Assembly: GCF_015355625.1 (NCBI RefSeq)
Contig: NZ_JACLAF010000013.1
Coordinates: forward strand, 62,001 to 126,000
Length of the DNA stretch: 64,000 nt
Source of the DNA: Tamlana sp. I1
Lineage (GTDB): Bacteria > Bacteroidota > Bacteroidia > Flavobacteriales > Flavobacteriaceae
Reading direction: 5' to 3'
The translations under genes were made by a program, and so were the position numbers. Position 1 is the first letter of the stretch, and each line of letters opens with the position of its first letter. Positions 1-8,707 of the stretch are shown here, one piece after another. The notes beneath the pieces were generated by a model, which saw only the letters and a list, made by a program, of their open reading frames with translations, did not search any database and was not told the origin of the DNA.

Positions 1-139
1 AACCTTTCGCTTTATGGAATATAGCTGTTTCAACCAAATTACCCCCACAATAATGCATATTGAGCGTAAATGACAATGTAGAGAATAACACTACAAAAGC
101 CATTAACACGGACATTATTTTATGGGTTACTTGCTTCAT
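1..139 (-). CDS. HYC_CC_PP family small exported protein, N-terminal part (cut by window edge)
   Basis: Only the first 46 codons lie in the window; the gene runs off the left edge. The start is the ATG at 137-139. The peptide opens with a basic start and a hydrophobic signal or anchor (residues about 10-25), followed by the motif HYCGG. That motif is the first signature of the HYC_CC_PP proteins, small Bacteroidota proteins named for HYC, CC and PP motifs and often found beside metal-efflux genes. The CC and PP motifs would lie outside the window. It follows the P-type metal ATPase by about 60 bp on the same strand, so it probably belongs to the same metal cluster. Its function is not known; a role in periplasmic metal handling is an inference from context and conserved cysteines. 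Confidence 0.7.
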   Translation of the reverse strand, partial: MKQVTHKIMSVLMAFVVLFSTLSFTLNMHYCGGNLVETAIFHKAKG

Positions 140-200
140 ACTGAATGCGAAGTTACAAAATTTAATAATATGTTGATTTGATTAACAAAAGTTTAAACTA

Positions 201-2153
201 TTAATCCCAATGCATGCGCTGCAACCTAACCGCATTCAAAATAGCCAATAATGCCACACCTACATCGGCAAAAACAGCTTCCCACATGGTAGCCAAACCA
301 CCTGCTCCTAAAATCATTACAATTACTTTTACCCCAAAAGCTAATACGATATTTTGCCAAACGATTTTACGTGTGGAACGACTAATTTTAATAGCCTTTA
401 CCACTTTTGAAGGTTGGTCTGTTTGAATAATAACATCTGCTGTTTCAATAGCGACATCGCTTCCTAAACCGCCCATTGCTATACCTATATCACTTGCTGC
501 TAAAACTGGCGCATCATTAATACCATCACCAATAAATGCAATTTTGTTTTCGGGGTTTTGCTTTAAAAGTTCAACTTCTTTCAATTTATCTTCAGGTAAT
601 AATCCGCCTTTGGCATGTTCGATATTTAATTCGGAAGCCACCTTTTGAGTAATGGAATCTTTATCACCAGAGAGCATCATGATACTGTTAACACCAACCT
701 TATGTAGGGCAGAAATTGTTTCTTTTGCATCCTCTTTTAATTGATCTGCAATAACCACATAACCTGCGAATTTATTATCTATAGCAACTAATACAATGGA
801 CTCTACAATAGATTGGGTTTCGGTTGGTACATCAATTTTATTAGCAGTCATCAACGCTTTATTTCCAACTAAAACAATCTTACTATTTATGTTACCTTTT
901 AATCCTTTTCCAGCTATTTCAGTAACGTCTGAAGCTTTATAAGCTGAACTTTCAACTTTATATTCTAAAATAGCCTTTGCGATGGGATGCGTGGATTGCT
1001 CCTCCATAGCCATTAGGTACTTCATAAATTCTTTTTCATCCCATCCAATAGCTTTGATTTCTTTTATTTTAAAAACACCTTTAGTAACCGTTCCTGTCTT
1101 GTCCATTACCAAAGTATTTACCTTGGTCATGACATCCAAGAACGAAGCGCCTTTAAATAAAATTCCATTTTTTGAAGCGGCGCCCAAACCTCCGAAATAC
1201 CCCAAAGGAATAGAAATTACTAAAGCACAGGGACAAGAAATCACCAAGAAAATTAAAGCTCTGTATAACCAATCTCTAAAGACATAATCATCTACAAAAA
1301 AATACGGCAGCAACGTAACACCTATTGCTAAAAACACGACAATTGGTGTATATATTCTAGCAAATTTTCTAATGAACAATTCTGTTTTAGATTTACGAGA
1401 TGTTGCATTCTGCACCATATCGAGAATACGTGCAATAGAACTATCCTTAAATTCTTTGGTAGTTTCTATTTCAATGACACCATCTAAATTTATACTTCCT
1501 GCAAATACTTTTTCTCCTTTTAAAATCGTACTTGGTTTACTTTCTCCTGTTAATGCTGCTGTGTTGAATGAACCTTTGTCGGAAAGCAGAATACCATCTA
1601 AAGGGATTTTTTCTCCAACACGTACTTGCACTTTTTCACCAATTTGAACCGTTTCTGGATTTACAGATACATAATCATTATTTCGATATACTAAGGCTTC
1701 ATTTGGTCTGACATCCAATAAAGCTTTTATATTTCCTTTTGCTCTGTTAACTGCTGCATTTTGAAATAACTCACCTACTGCGTAAAATAACATAACCGCA
1801 ACACCTTCTGGGTATTCGCCAATAATGAATGCTCCAATAGTGGCTATAGACATTAATAAAAACTCTGTAAACACATCACCTTTATTAATGCTCTCCCAAC
1901 CCTCTTTAACTACAGGTAACCCCACTGGTAAATAAGCTATGCCATACCAAATAATACGCACCCAATCCTTGAAGAAGTTAACATCAAAATAATCTAAACC
2001 AATACCAATAATAAGCATTGAAAAACTTATGATTGCCGGAATATAGGCTTTAATATTACTTGAACTGCCACTATGATTGTGACCATCATCGTGACTATGT
2101 GGCTCTTCTGAATTTGGTTTCAAATCTCTTAAATTGACTTTCTTTTTTTTCAT
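201..2153 (-). CDS. Heavy-metal translocating P-type ATPase (ZntA/CadA-like)
   Basis: Inner-membrane P1B-type ATPase that exports divalent metal ions, most likely Zn, Cd or Co. The 650-residue protein has the TGES actuator motif, the metal-site CPC motif at residues 307-309, the phosphorylation motif DKTGT with Asp351, an STHP nucleotide-domain motif and GDGINDAP in the hinge. The CPC site is typical of both the Zn/Cd/Pb and Cu/Ag groups. Instead of an N-terminal heavy-metal-associated (CxxC) domain there is a short His-rich stretch (residues about 19-27), which favours zinc-like cargo. Its start codon overlaps the stop of the DUF3703 gene by 4 bp (ATGA), indicating translational coupling. 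The exact metal cannot be settled from sequence alone. Confidence 0.95.
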   Translation of the reverse strand: MKKKKVNLRDLKPNSEEPHSHDDGHNHSGSSSNIKAYIPAIISFSMLIIGIGLDYFDVNFFKDWVRIIWYGIAYLPVGLPVVKEGWESINKGDVFTEFLLMSIATIGAFIIGEYPEGVAVMLFYAVGELFQNAAVNRAKGNIKALLDVRPNEALVYRNNDYVSVNPETVQIGEKVQVRVGEKIPLDGILLSDKGSFNTAALTGESKPSTILKGEKVFAGSINLDGVIEIETTKEFKDSSIARILDMVQNATSRKSKTELFIRKFARIYTPIVVFLAIGVTLLPYFFVDDYVFRDWLYRALIFLVISCPCALVISIPLGYFGGLGAASKNGILFKGASFLDVMTKVNTLVMDKTGTVTKGVFKIKEIKAIGWDEKEFMKYLMAMEEQSTHPIAKAILEYKVESSAYKASDVTEIAGKGLKGNINSKIVLVGNKALMTANKIDVPTETQSIVESIVLVAIDNKFAGYVVIADQLKEDAKETISALHKVGVNSIMMLSGDKDSITQKVASELNIEHAKGGLLPEDKLKEVELLKQNPENKIAFIGDGINDAPVLAASDIGIAMGGLGSDVAIETADVIIQTDQPSKVVKAIKISRSTRKIVWQNIVLAFGVKVIVMILGAGGLATMWEAVFADVGVALLAILNAVRLQRMHWD

Positions 2154-2512
2154 CTCATTTGCATTAAATTCTTAATATCATCAGGAATAGGCATAGGCTT
2201 TAATGGAGGCACATTGGCACCTCCGGTATTACCAAGAGGCACGTGGTTTATAAATGATTTCAAACCACCAACGAGCAACCTTAATATTTGTCCGAATACT
2301 TCTTTAGTATCTTTTTGCATCAAACCAAACTTTAGCATTAACCAATGCGAATTCATGTGCTGAACAGGGTAAGATTGGCCAATAATATGACTTCTTTCTA
2401 AATGATACCAAGCCTTGCTATACTGCTTAACTCTTAAATAGTAGCGATAATATTTCAATTCTTTATGGTAGACTCGTTTAAGATGTTTTGGAATTTTTAC
2501 ATTAAACTTCAT
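2150..2512 (-). CDS. DUF3703 family protein
   Basis: A 120-residue basic, probably cytoplasmic protein without a signal peptide. It is rich in Tyr, His and Trp in its first half (for example the YHLERSH and NSHWLM segments), which matches the DUF3703 family as I know it. The family is small, has no known biochemical function and tends to lie beside heavy-metal efflux genes. Here it starts a short unit with the metal ATPase, overlapping it by 4 bp. A promoter-like -7 box (2530-2537) and an operator-like element (2551-2566) lie just upstream, so the pair can probably be transcribed apart from the upstream RND genes. A metal-binding or accessory role is an inference from the histidines and the neighbours. 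Confidence 0.75.
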   Translation of the reverse strand: MKFNVKIPKHLKRVYHKELKYYRYYLRVKQYSKAWYHLERSHIIGQSYPVQHMNSHWLMLKFGLMQKDTKEVFGQILRLLVGGLKSFINHVPLGNTGGANVPPLKPMPIPDDIKNLMQMR

Positions 2513-2529
2513 GTCCTTATACTTTTGAT

Positions 2530-2537
2530 TAAAAGTA
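2530..2537 (-). promoter_or_regulatory. Promoter-like -7 box for the DUF3703/ATPase unit
   Basis: The minus strand reads TACTTTTA, one base off the Bacteroidota -7 consensus TAnnTTTG, about 17 bp upstream of the DUF3703 ATG. It lies 14 bp from the proximal edge of the repeated element at 2551-2566. The same arrangement is seen upstream of the gene at 8708-9103, which supports its being real. No clear -33 TTG was seen. Confidence 0.45.
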
Positions 2538-2550
2538 GTTTAATAATTCG

Positions 2551-2566
2551 TGCAATGGAAGTGCAA
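2551..2566 (-). promoter_or_regulatory. Candidate metal-cluster operator, copy 1
   Basis: The plus strand reads TGCAATGGAAGTGCAA, with TGCAA repeated directly 11 bp apart (one helical turn). A second copy at 9134-9149 differs only in the two central bases (AA against TT). This copy abuts the stop codon of the Fur-family gene and occupies the -33 region of the promoter-like box at 2530-2537. The repeat is directly visible; the idea that it binds the Fur-family protein or another metal sensor is inference. Confidence 0.55.
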
Positions 2567-2983
2567 TTATTGTCCGCTACATTTATCACAAACACCTTTA
2601 ACAACCAAGTTTACGTTTTCAGAAACGAAACCTTCAGGTACTTTAATTTGTGGAATTTTATGTTCTGTTAAACAAATGGTTTCACCACAGTTATTGCAAT
2701 GAAAATGCAAATGTAAATCGGTTTCAATTTCGCAATTACATCCAATTTCACACAAAGCATATTTTGTAATTCCTGTTCCATCATCTATCTGATGTACAAT
2801 AGCATTTTCCTCAAATGTTTTAATAGTTCTGTACAAGGTGGTTCTATCTGCTTTTTCAAAAGTATTTTCTATATCACTTAAGGTCACCGCTACTTGTTTA
2901 TTTACAAGAAACTTATAAATTAATAAGCGCATTGCCGTAACGCGAATATTTTTTGACTCTAATAATTGTTCGATTGTTTGCAT
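2567..2983 (-). CDS. Fur-family metal-responsive transcriptional regulator
   Basis: A 138-residue Fur/Zur/PerR-type repressor: an N-terminal winged helix (residues about 1-80, including the DRTTLYRTIKTFEE recognition region) and a C-terminal dimerisation and metal-binding domain. Visible ligands include the HLHFHCNNCG segment and a C-terminal CDKC, which give the two CxxC pairs of the structural zinc site; CEIGCNCE adds further cysteines. It starts 2 bp after the stop of the adaptor gene, so it is co-transcribed with the efflux pump. This suggests it senses the exported metal and represses the cluster. Whether it is Zur-like or a distinct zinc or cobalt sensor cannot be told from sequence. 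Confidence 0.9.
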   Translation of the reverse strand: MQTIEQLLESKNIRVTAMRLLIYKFLVNKQVAVTLSDIENTFEKADRTTLYRTIKTFEENAIVHQIDDGTGITKYALCEIGCNCEIETDLHLHFHCNNCGETICLTEHKIPQIKVPEGFVSENVNLVVKGVCDKCSGQ

Positions 2984-2985
2984 AA

Positions 2986-4188
2986 TTAATGTGCGTGTTC
3001 TGCTTCTCCCTTTTTCATTTCTGCTATAAGGTAATAGGCATTATTATAAGCAAATTTTATATCTGGTTTAATTTCTTCCACAAATTGGATAGCTACCCAA
3101 TCGCCATCTTTTGCGCCCAAAATCACTTCTACAGGTTTAAAAGCCCATGCTTCATTTTCCCTTTCAGCGGAAAACGCAAAAAATTTATCACCCTCTTTTA
3201 CTATTGCACTTTCGGGCAAGGCCACTATTTCCGAATTTTCTATTAAGATTTTCCCTTGTATATACATTCCGGGAATAAGGCTATTTTTTTTATTTTCAAT
3301 CTCTGCGTGCACATGTACCGCTTTAGGGTTGTCTTCAAATGTTTTACTTACCGAATAGATTTCTGCTGCTAGTTCTTCACCCTGCATTGTTTGGACATTA
3401 AAGATTACTTTTTGACCTTTTTTTACTTTATGCACATCTTTTTCAAACACCATTAAATCTGCATGAACGTGATCTGTATTTACGATTTCAAAAAGTTCGG
3501 TTTGGGGTTCTACAAATTGCCCTGTTTTGACTTCAACCTTTTGAACAAAACCATCTATTGGGCTTCGCAATGAAATACTTTGTACTATAGTTCCATTTCG
3601 TACAGCTAACGTATTAATATTTAATAGTTTCAACTGGGCCTCCAAACCATTTACCATAGCTTTGGAAGCCTCATATTCGGCTTCAGCTTTTTGAAAATTT
3701 GCACCAGAACCAACTCCTGCATCATATAACTTTTGTTGACGTTCGAAATTCTTCTTTAAAAAATTACTGTTGCTAAAAGCATTCAAATAATCGGTCTGTA
3801 TTTTTATTATGTTAGGATGCGATAGATAGGCAACAACCTGACCTTTATTTACTTTATCACCTTCAATTACTTTTATTGATACGACATTTGCACCAACTAC
3901 CGAAGTTATTGCCGCTTCACTTTGCGGAGGCACTTCTAATGTACCATTGGCTTCTACATAACCACTCATATTACGCATTGCTAGGGCGTCTATTTTCATT
4001 TTTAACGCATCAAACTGATTTTGTGATAGCATCACTTCTTCTTCATTATGGTGGTCATCATTTTCTGGTTTTGCATCTTCATTATGTGCATGACCATCAC
4101 CTTCTTTATGGCTTTCTTTATTTCCGCACGCTGTTGCTATAATTGATACTATAAAAAGTGTGAGGATTATATTTAGTATATTTTTCAT
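2986..4188 (-). CDS. RND efflux periplasmic adaptor lipoprotein (CzcB/CusB-like)
   Basis: Membrane-fusion protein linking the inner-membrane RND pump to the outer-membrane factor. It has a lipoprotein signal with the lipobox ending at Cys21 (IATAC), then a very His-rich segment (residues about 27-50, with HAHNED and DDHHNEEE), barrel-sandwich and alpha-hairpin parts, and a His-containing C-terminus (EAEHAH). The His-rich ends resemble those of zinc and cobalt adaptors, which pass metal to the pump. It lies 63 bp downstream of the pump gene and 2 bp upstream of the Fur-family gene. The length, 400 residues, is normal for the family. Confidence 0.93.
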   Translation of the reverse strand: MKNILNIILTLFIVSIIATACGNKESHKEGDGHAHNEDAKPENDDHHNEEEVMLSQNQFDALKMKIDALAMRNMSGYVEANGTLEVPPQSEAAITSVVGANVVSIKVIEGDKVNKGQVVAYLSHPNIIKIQTDYLNAFSNSNFLKKNFERQQKLYDAGVGSGANFQKAEAEYEASKAMVNGLEAQLKLLNINTLAVRNGTIVQSISLRSPIDGFVQKVEVKTGQFVEPQTELFEIVNTDHVHADLMVFEKDVHKVKKGQKVIFNVQTMQGEELAAEIYSVSKTFEDNPKAVHVHAEIENKKNSLIPGMYIQGKILIENSEIVALPESAIVKEGDKFFAFSAERENEAWAFKPVEVILGAKDGDWVAIQFVEEIKPDIKFAYNNAYYLIAEMKKGEAEHAH

Positions 4189-4251
4189 TGTCTAAAATTT
4201 TGTAAGTGTATTGACCTTTATTTACAAATACCCATTATGGGCTTCATTTTC

Positions 4252-7200
4252 TTATTGATTAAAATATTGTAGTTGAAATATGCTTTCTAGATAGTTTACT
4301 AAAGCTATTTGTGCTTGCAGTTCTGATTGAATTGCTTCATTAATAAGTTGCGTGAAAGCTGAGTAATCAATTTCGCCTTCTCGATAAGCAAACAAAGCTC
4401 CTGTTTTTTGATCCTTAATAAGTGGTAATACCTCATTCTTATAGAACAGCCAGGTCGTTTCCCATTTTTTGTAATTCTCTTTGGCTTGATTAAATCTAGA
4501 TTGCACTTCCTGTTGTTTAAACAGCATATTGGTTTCGGCAATTTGTTTATCGATTTGTGCAGTTCTAATCTGTGATTTAGTTGTACCAGATAAAAACGGT
4601 ATGGAAATACCTGCTTGATAGGTATAAAATCCAGAATTCCCATTAACTTTTTGCAAGCCACCTTGAATATTGAATTTTGGCAGGTTTTCAGCTTTAGCAG
4701 CTTTATAGTTTGCTTCGGCTTCTGCTACTTGAAGTTGCGAAAATGCATATAAAGGGTGCGCTTCTAAATTAAAGGTTTCTACATTTATTTCGCTCGCTAT
4801 ATCAATGTTATCTGATACCGTATAAAGTACATCTGAAACCAGCCAAAGGTTTAATTGCTGTAATGCCATAGTGTATTCACTTTTTGATTGCATTAACTTA
4901 CTTCTTATCTGTAAGACTTGGTTTTTAGCAGCGGAATATTCCAATTTTGATATAGCTTCTACTTCATAATTTAATGCTACTGCATTTTCAAAGTTTACAT
5001 AAATGGAATCCAGCTCTTTATATAGATTATAATTTCGCTTACTTTTAAAGGCATTTGCCCACATTTTTTTAACTTCCAACTCTAATTCCAACTCTGAAAG
5101 CTGAAAAGCTTTTTCTGCTAATTGAATACGTTGCTCAGATAATTTTTGTTTTGGTGCTATGCCAAATACATCAATATTTGACTGACCAAGACCAATAGTC
5201 GTGTAAATACCAGAATCATTCTTTAGTTCTTCTCCCCCTGTAAAAATTTGTGTGGTACCAAAATCGAAAGCCGTACCTTTTAACTGTTTCTGCTTATCAA
5301 TTTCAAGCTGTCGTTGTTTTAAGCTTGGATAGTTTTTTTTGGCCAAGTTCACAGCTTCTTGCATAGAAATTGTAGGCAACTTGTCTGTTTCTTGCTGTGC
5401 GTTTCCAGATATTGGGAACAAAAAGATAAAAGCTATAATGGTAGTAACTGTAATTACTTTTTTGTTAGCTCTAAAATGGAATGATTTGTTTTCTACCCAA
5501 TGATACAATATAGGTAAAACGAATAAGGTTAATAATGTAGAAGTTAACAAGCCACCTATTACAACTGTTGCTAAAGGCCGTTGTACTTCGGCTCCAGCTG
5601 ATGCTGAAATTGCCATAGGTAAAAAGCCTAAAACATCTGTAAAAGCGGTTAACATAATAGGCCTAATTCTTCGTTTAGTTCCTTCTACAATTCTATCTTT
5701 TAAGTTTGTTACGCCCTCCTCTTTTAATTCATTAAGTCCACTAATCATAACCAAGCCGTTTAAAACAGCAACACCAAACAGAACAATAAACCCAACACCT
5801 GCCGAAATGCTAAATGGCATATCTCTTAACCACAATGCTACGACTCCACCAATGGTTGCCATAGGAATTGCGATATAGATCATTAAAGTTTGAGGTAAGG
5901 ATTTTAAAGCAAAATAAATAAGAACAAAAATGAGTAAAAGCGCTATTGGCACAACCGTTAGCAGGCGATTACTGGCACGCTCTAAATTTTCAAAAGCTCC
6001 TCCATAGCGAATAAAATAACCTGAAGGCAGTTCTAATTTTGCATCTAGTTTAGTTTTAATTTCACCTACCAAGGATTTTACATCACGACCTCTTACATTA
6101 ATCCCTACATAAGTTCTTCGGTTTGTATTGTCTCTACTGATTTGCATTGGACCAGCTTTGTAGCTAATATTTGCGACTTCACGCAGTGGCATTTGATTTC
6201 CTGATGGTAAATTGATAAATAAATTTTGGACATCTGAAATATCCATTCGATTTTTAGAATTCAACCTTACCACCAAATCAAATCGCTTTTCACCTTCAAA
6301 AATAACACCTGCTGTACCACCTGCAAAGGCTGTTTGAACGATTTGATTTAAGGTATTTATTTGCAGTCCATATTGGGCTAATTTATTTCTGTTATAGGTG
6401 ATTGTTAATTGTGGCAATCCGGTTGTAGCCTCTGCTTTCATATCGCCAATACCTTCTGTACCTGCTATAATTTTACTTATTTCTTCTGCCTTTTGCGACA
6501 ATACATTGATATCTTCTCCATAGAGTTTTATAGCAATATCTTCTCTAACACCTTCAAGTAATTCATTAAAACGCATTTCAATAGGTTGTGTAAATTCATA
6601 ATTTACTCCAGGCACCATTTCTACGGCTTTTTTCATTTGTTCGATGAGTTCATCTTTAGATGTTACAGTAGTCCATTCGCTTTTTGGTTTCAGTATTACA
6701 AATACATCTGCAATATCCATAGGCATGGGATCGGTTGGAATTTCGGCAACTCCAATACGACTAACAATTTTTTCGACTTCAGGAAATTTAGCTTTTACAA
6801 TTTGCTCAATTTTTGTCGTTGTTTCAATAGTTTCTGTAAGGGAACTTCCTGGTTTTAAAATGGCATGGAAGGCAATGTCACCTTCATCCAATTGAGGAAT
6901 GAATTCTCCACCCATTTTCGTGAACATAAAGACTGTAATACCAAATAGCATGACAGCAATGCCAATAATCCATTTTCCTTTATGTAAGGCTTTGACCAAC
7001 AAGGGTTGGTATTTGTCCTCAACCCAATGCACAAATTTATCGCCATACGACAGTTTGTTATTTTTAGGTGCTCTTAAAATCAAGGCGGACATCATTGGTA
7101 CATACGTCAAACAAAGTACCATGGCTCCAATCATTGCAAAAATAAATGTTAATGCCATTGGTTTGAACATCTTGCCCTCAATGCCTTCTAATGCTAATAT

Positions 7201-8586
7201 AGGCAGGAATACTATTAGAATAATTAACTGACCAAAAAATGCAGCATTCATCATTTTTTTTGAAGCATCGGCAGCAACAGTATCACGTTCTTTTGATGTC
7301 AATTTTCGTTTTTTTAAGACTTGAGAAGCTATTAAAAAAACAGTACTTTCTACAATAATTACTGCCCCGTCGACAATGATACCGAAATCTATGGCTCCTA
7401 GACTCATTAAATTAGCCCATACATCAAACACATTCATTAGTATAAATGCGAATAATAGCGATAAAGGAATTGTTGAAGCGACTATTAAACCACCTCTCCA
7501 ATTACCTAATAAAAAAATTAGAACAAATATTACTATTAGTGCACCTTCAATAAGGTTTCCTGACACTGTTGAAGTTGTTTCGGCTATTAATTTACTACGG
7601 TCTAACAGGGGTTCGATAATCACACCTTCTGGCAATGATTTTTCGATTTGAGCCATTCGTTCTTTTACATTCTCGATAACATCATTTGAATTTGCACCTT
7701 TAAGCATCATTACTAACCCCCCAACAACTTCGCCTTCGCCATCTTGGGTTAATGCGCCATAACGAATAGCAGAACCAAATTGTACTTTAGCAATATCTCC
7801 AATGGTAATTGGAATATTATTGATGGTTTTCACGGTGATTTTTTTAATATCATCTAAGCTTCGTACCAAACCTTCACCTCTAATAAAATTAGCTTGATGG
7901 TTTTTCTCGATATATGCACCACCTGTGTTTTGATTGTTGGCTTCAAGGGCTTCAAAAACCTCGGTAATTGTTAAGCCGATCGCTTGGAGCTCGTTGGGGT
8001 CGACAGCGACTTCATATTGCTTAATTTTGCCACCAATGGCATTAACTTCAACAACTCCCTCTACCATTGCCATTTGACGTTGCACAATCCAATCTTGCAT
8101 CGTTCGTAAATCGGTTACCGAATATTTGTCTTTATATTCCGGTTTTACTTTAAGTGTGTATTGATAAATTTCTCCCAAACCTGAAGAAATTGGTCCCATT
8201 GAGGGCTCACCAAAACCATTTGGTATTTGGTCTTTGACTTCGTTTAGTTTTTCAGCCACTAATTGACGTGGTAAATAGGTACCCATATCATCGTCGAAAA
8301 CTATAGTAACTACAGATAAACCAAAACGAGAAATGGAACGAATTTCCTGAACCTGGGGCAAATTACTCATGGCCACTTCTACTGGATAGGTTACAAATTG
8401 CTCAATGTCCTCGGTCCCTAAATTAGGTGCTTGCGTAATCACTTGAACTTGGTTATTGGTAATATCTGGAACAGCATCGATGGGTACTTGGGTCATACTC
8501 CAAATGCCTGCTCCTATTATGGTAAGCGTTAGCAAACCAATAATGAATTTATTATTGATTGAAAAATCAATGATTTTATTAATCAT
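4252..8586 (-). CDS. CzcA-type heavy-metal RND pump fused to a TolC-like outer-membrane factor
   Basis: The 1444-residue protein combines two parts of a tripartite metal efflux system. Residues 1 to about 1040 are a complete RND pump with two large periplasmic loops and twelve expected membrane segments; the TM4 motif DFGIIVDGAVIIVES has the spaced Asp-Asp-Glu of CzcA-like pumps (Zn, Co, Cd, Ni) and differs from CusA. Residues about 1041-1063 form a new hydrophobic segment ending in a signal-peptidase-like site (GNA before QQ). Residues 1064-1444 are a TolC/CzcC-like outer-membrane factor. I infer that the internal signal is cleaved to release the outer-membrane part. Such fusions occur in other Bacteroidota, so it is probably not a frameshift artefact. 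It is followed by the adaptor gene. Confidence 0.93.
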   Translation of the reverse strand: MINKIIDFSINNKFIIGLLTLTIIGAGIWSMTQVPIDAVPDITNNQVQVITQAPNLGTEDIEQFVTYPVEVAMSNLPQVQEIRSISRFGLSVVTIVFDDDMGTYLPRQLVAEKLNEVKDQIPNGFGEPSMGPISSGLGEIYQYTLKVKPEYKDKYSVTDLRTMQDWIVQRQMAMVEGVVEVNAIGGKIKQYEVAVDPNELQAIGLTITEVFEALEANNQNTGGAYIEKNHQANFIRGEGLVRSLDDIKKITVKTINNIPITIGDIAKVQFGSAIRYGALTQDGEGEVVGGLVMMLKGANSNDVIENVKERMAQIEKSLPEGVIIEPLLDRSKLIAETTSTVSGNLIEGALIVIFVLIFLLGNWRGGLIVASTIPLSLLFAFILMNVFDVWANLMSLGAIDFGIIVDGAVIIVESTVFLIASQVLKKRKLTSKERDTVAADASKKMMNAAFFGQLIILIVFLPILALEGIEGKMFKPMALTFIFAMIGAMVLCLTYVPMMSALILRAPKNNKLSYGDKFVHWVEDKYQPLLVKALHKGKWIIGIAVMLFGITVFMFTKMGGEFIPQLDEGDIAFHAILKPGSSLTETIETTTKIEQIVKAKFPEVEKIVSRIGVAEIPTDPMPMDIADVFVILKPKSEWTTVTSKDELIEQMKKAVEMVPGVNYEFTQPIEMRFNELLEGVREDIAIKLYGEDINVLSQKAEEISKIIAGTEGIGDMKAEATTGLPQLTITYNRNKLAQYGLQINTLNQIVQTAFAGGTAGVIFEGEKRFDLVVRLNSKNRMDISDVQNLFINLPSGNQMPLREVANISYKAGPMQISRDNTNRRTYVGINVRGRDVKSLVGEIKTKLDAKLELPSGYFIRYGGAFENLERASNRLLTVVPIALLLIFVLIYFALKSLPQTLMIYIAIPMATIGGVVALWLRDMPFSISAGVGFIVLFGVAVLNGLVMISGLNELKEEGVTNLKDRIVEGTKRRIRPIMLTAFTDVLGFLPMAISASAGAEVQRPLATVVIGGLLTSTLLTLFVLPILYHWVENKSFHFRANKKVITVTTIIAFIFLFPISGNAQQETDKLPTISMQEAVNLAKKNYPSLKQRQLEIDKQKQLKGTAFDFGTTQIFTGGEELKNDSGIYTTIGLGQSNIDVFGIAPKQKLSEQRIQLAEKAFQLSELELELEVKKMWANAFKSKRNYNLYKELDSIYVNFENAVALNYEVEAISKLEYSAAKNQVLQIRSKLMQSKSEYTMALQQLNLWLVSDVLYTVSDNIDIASEINVETFNLEAHPLYAFSQLQVAEAEANYKAAKAENLPKFNIQGGLQKVNGNSGFYTYQAGISIPFLSGTTKSQIRTAQIDKQIAETNMLFKQQEVQSRFNQAKENYKKWETTWLFYKNEVLPLIKDQKTGALFAYREGEIDYSAFTQLINEAIQSELQAQIALVNYLESIFQLQYFNQ

Positions 8587-8654
8587 AGAAAATGTTTTAA
8601 TTCAGTTAAACTTTTCGATACAATGCTGATAAAAAAATAGAATTGCACGAAATG

Positions 8655-8673
8655 AAAAGAACCTTATAGGTTC
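8655..8673 (-). terminator. Weak hairpin downstream of the HYC_CC_PP gene
   Basis: A 6-bp stem (gaacct at 8659-8664, aggttc at 8668-8673) with a 3-nt loop is followed on the minus strand by TTTTC. It lies between the genes at 8708-9103 and 4252-8586 and could reduce read-through into the pump gene. The stem is short and AT-rich, so this is tentative. Confidence 0.3.
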
Positions 8674-8707
8674 AAAATTGGATAGAGTTATCCTTAAAAA
8701 AACTGAA

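Noticed and set aside
4305-4661. Second open frame of 118 codons within the outer-membrane-factor part of the pump gene
   Set aside because: It is a shifted frame over conserved TolC-like coding sequence, with no signal or motif.
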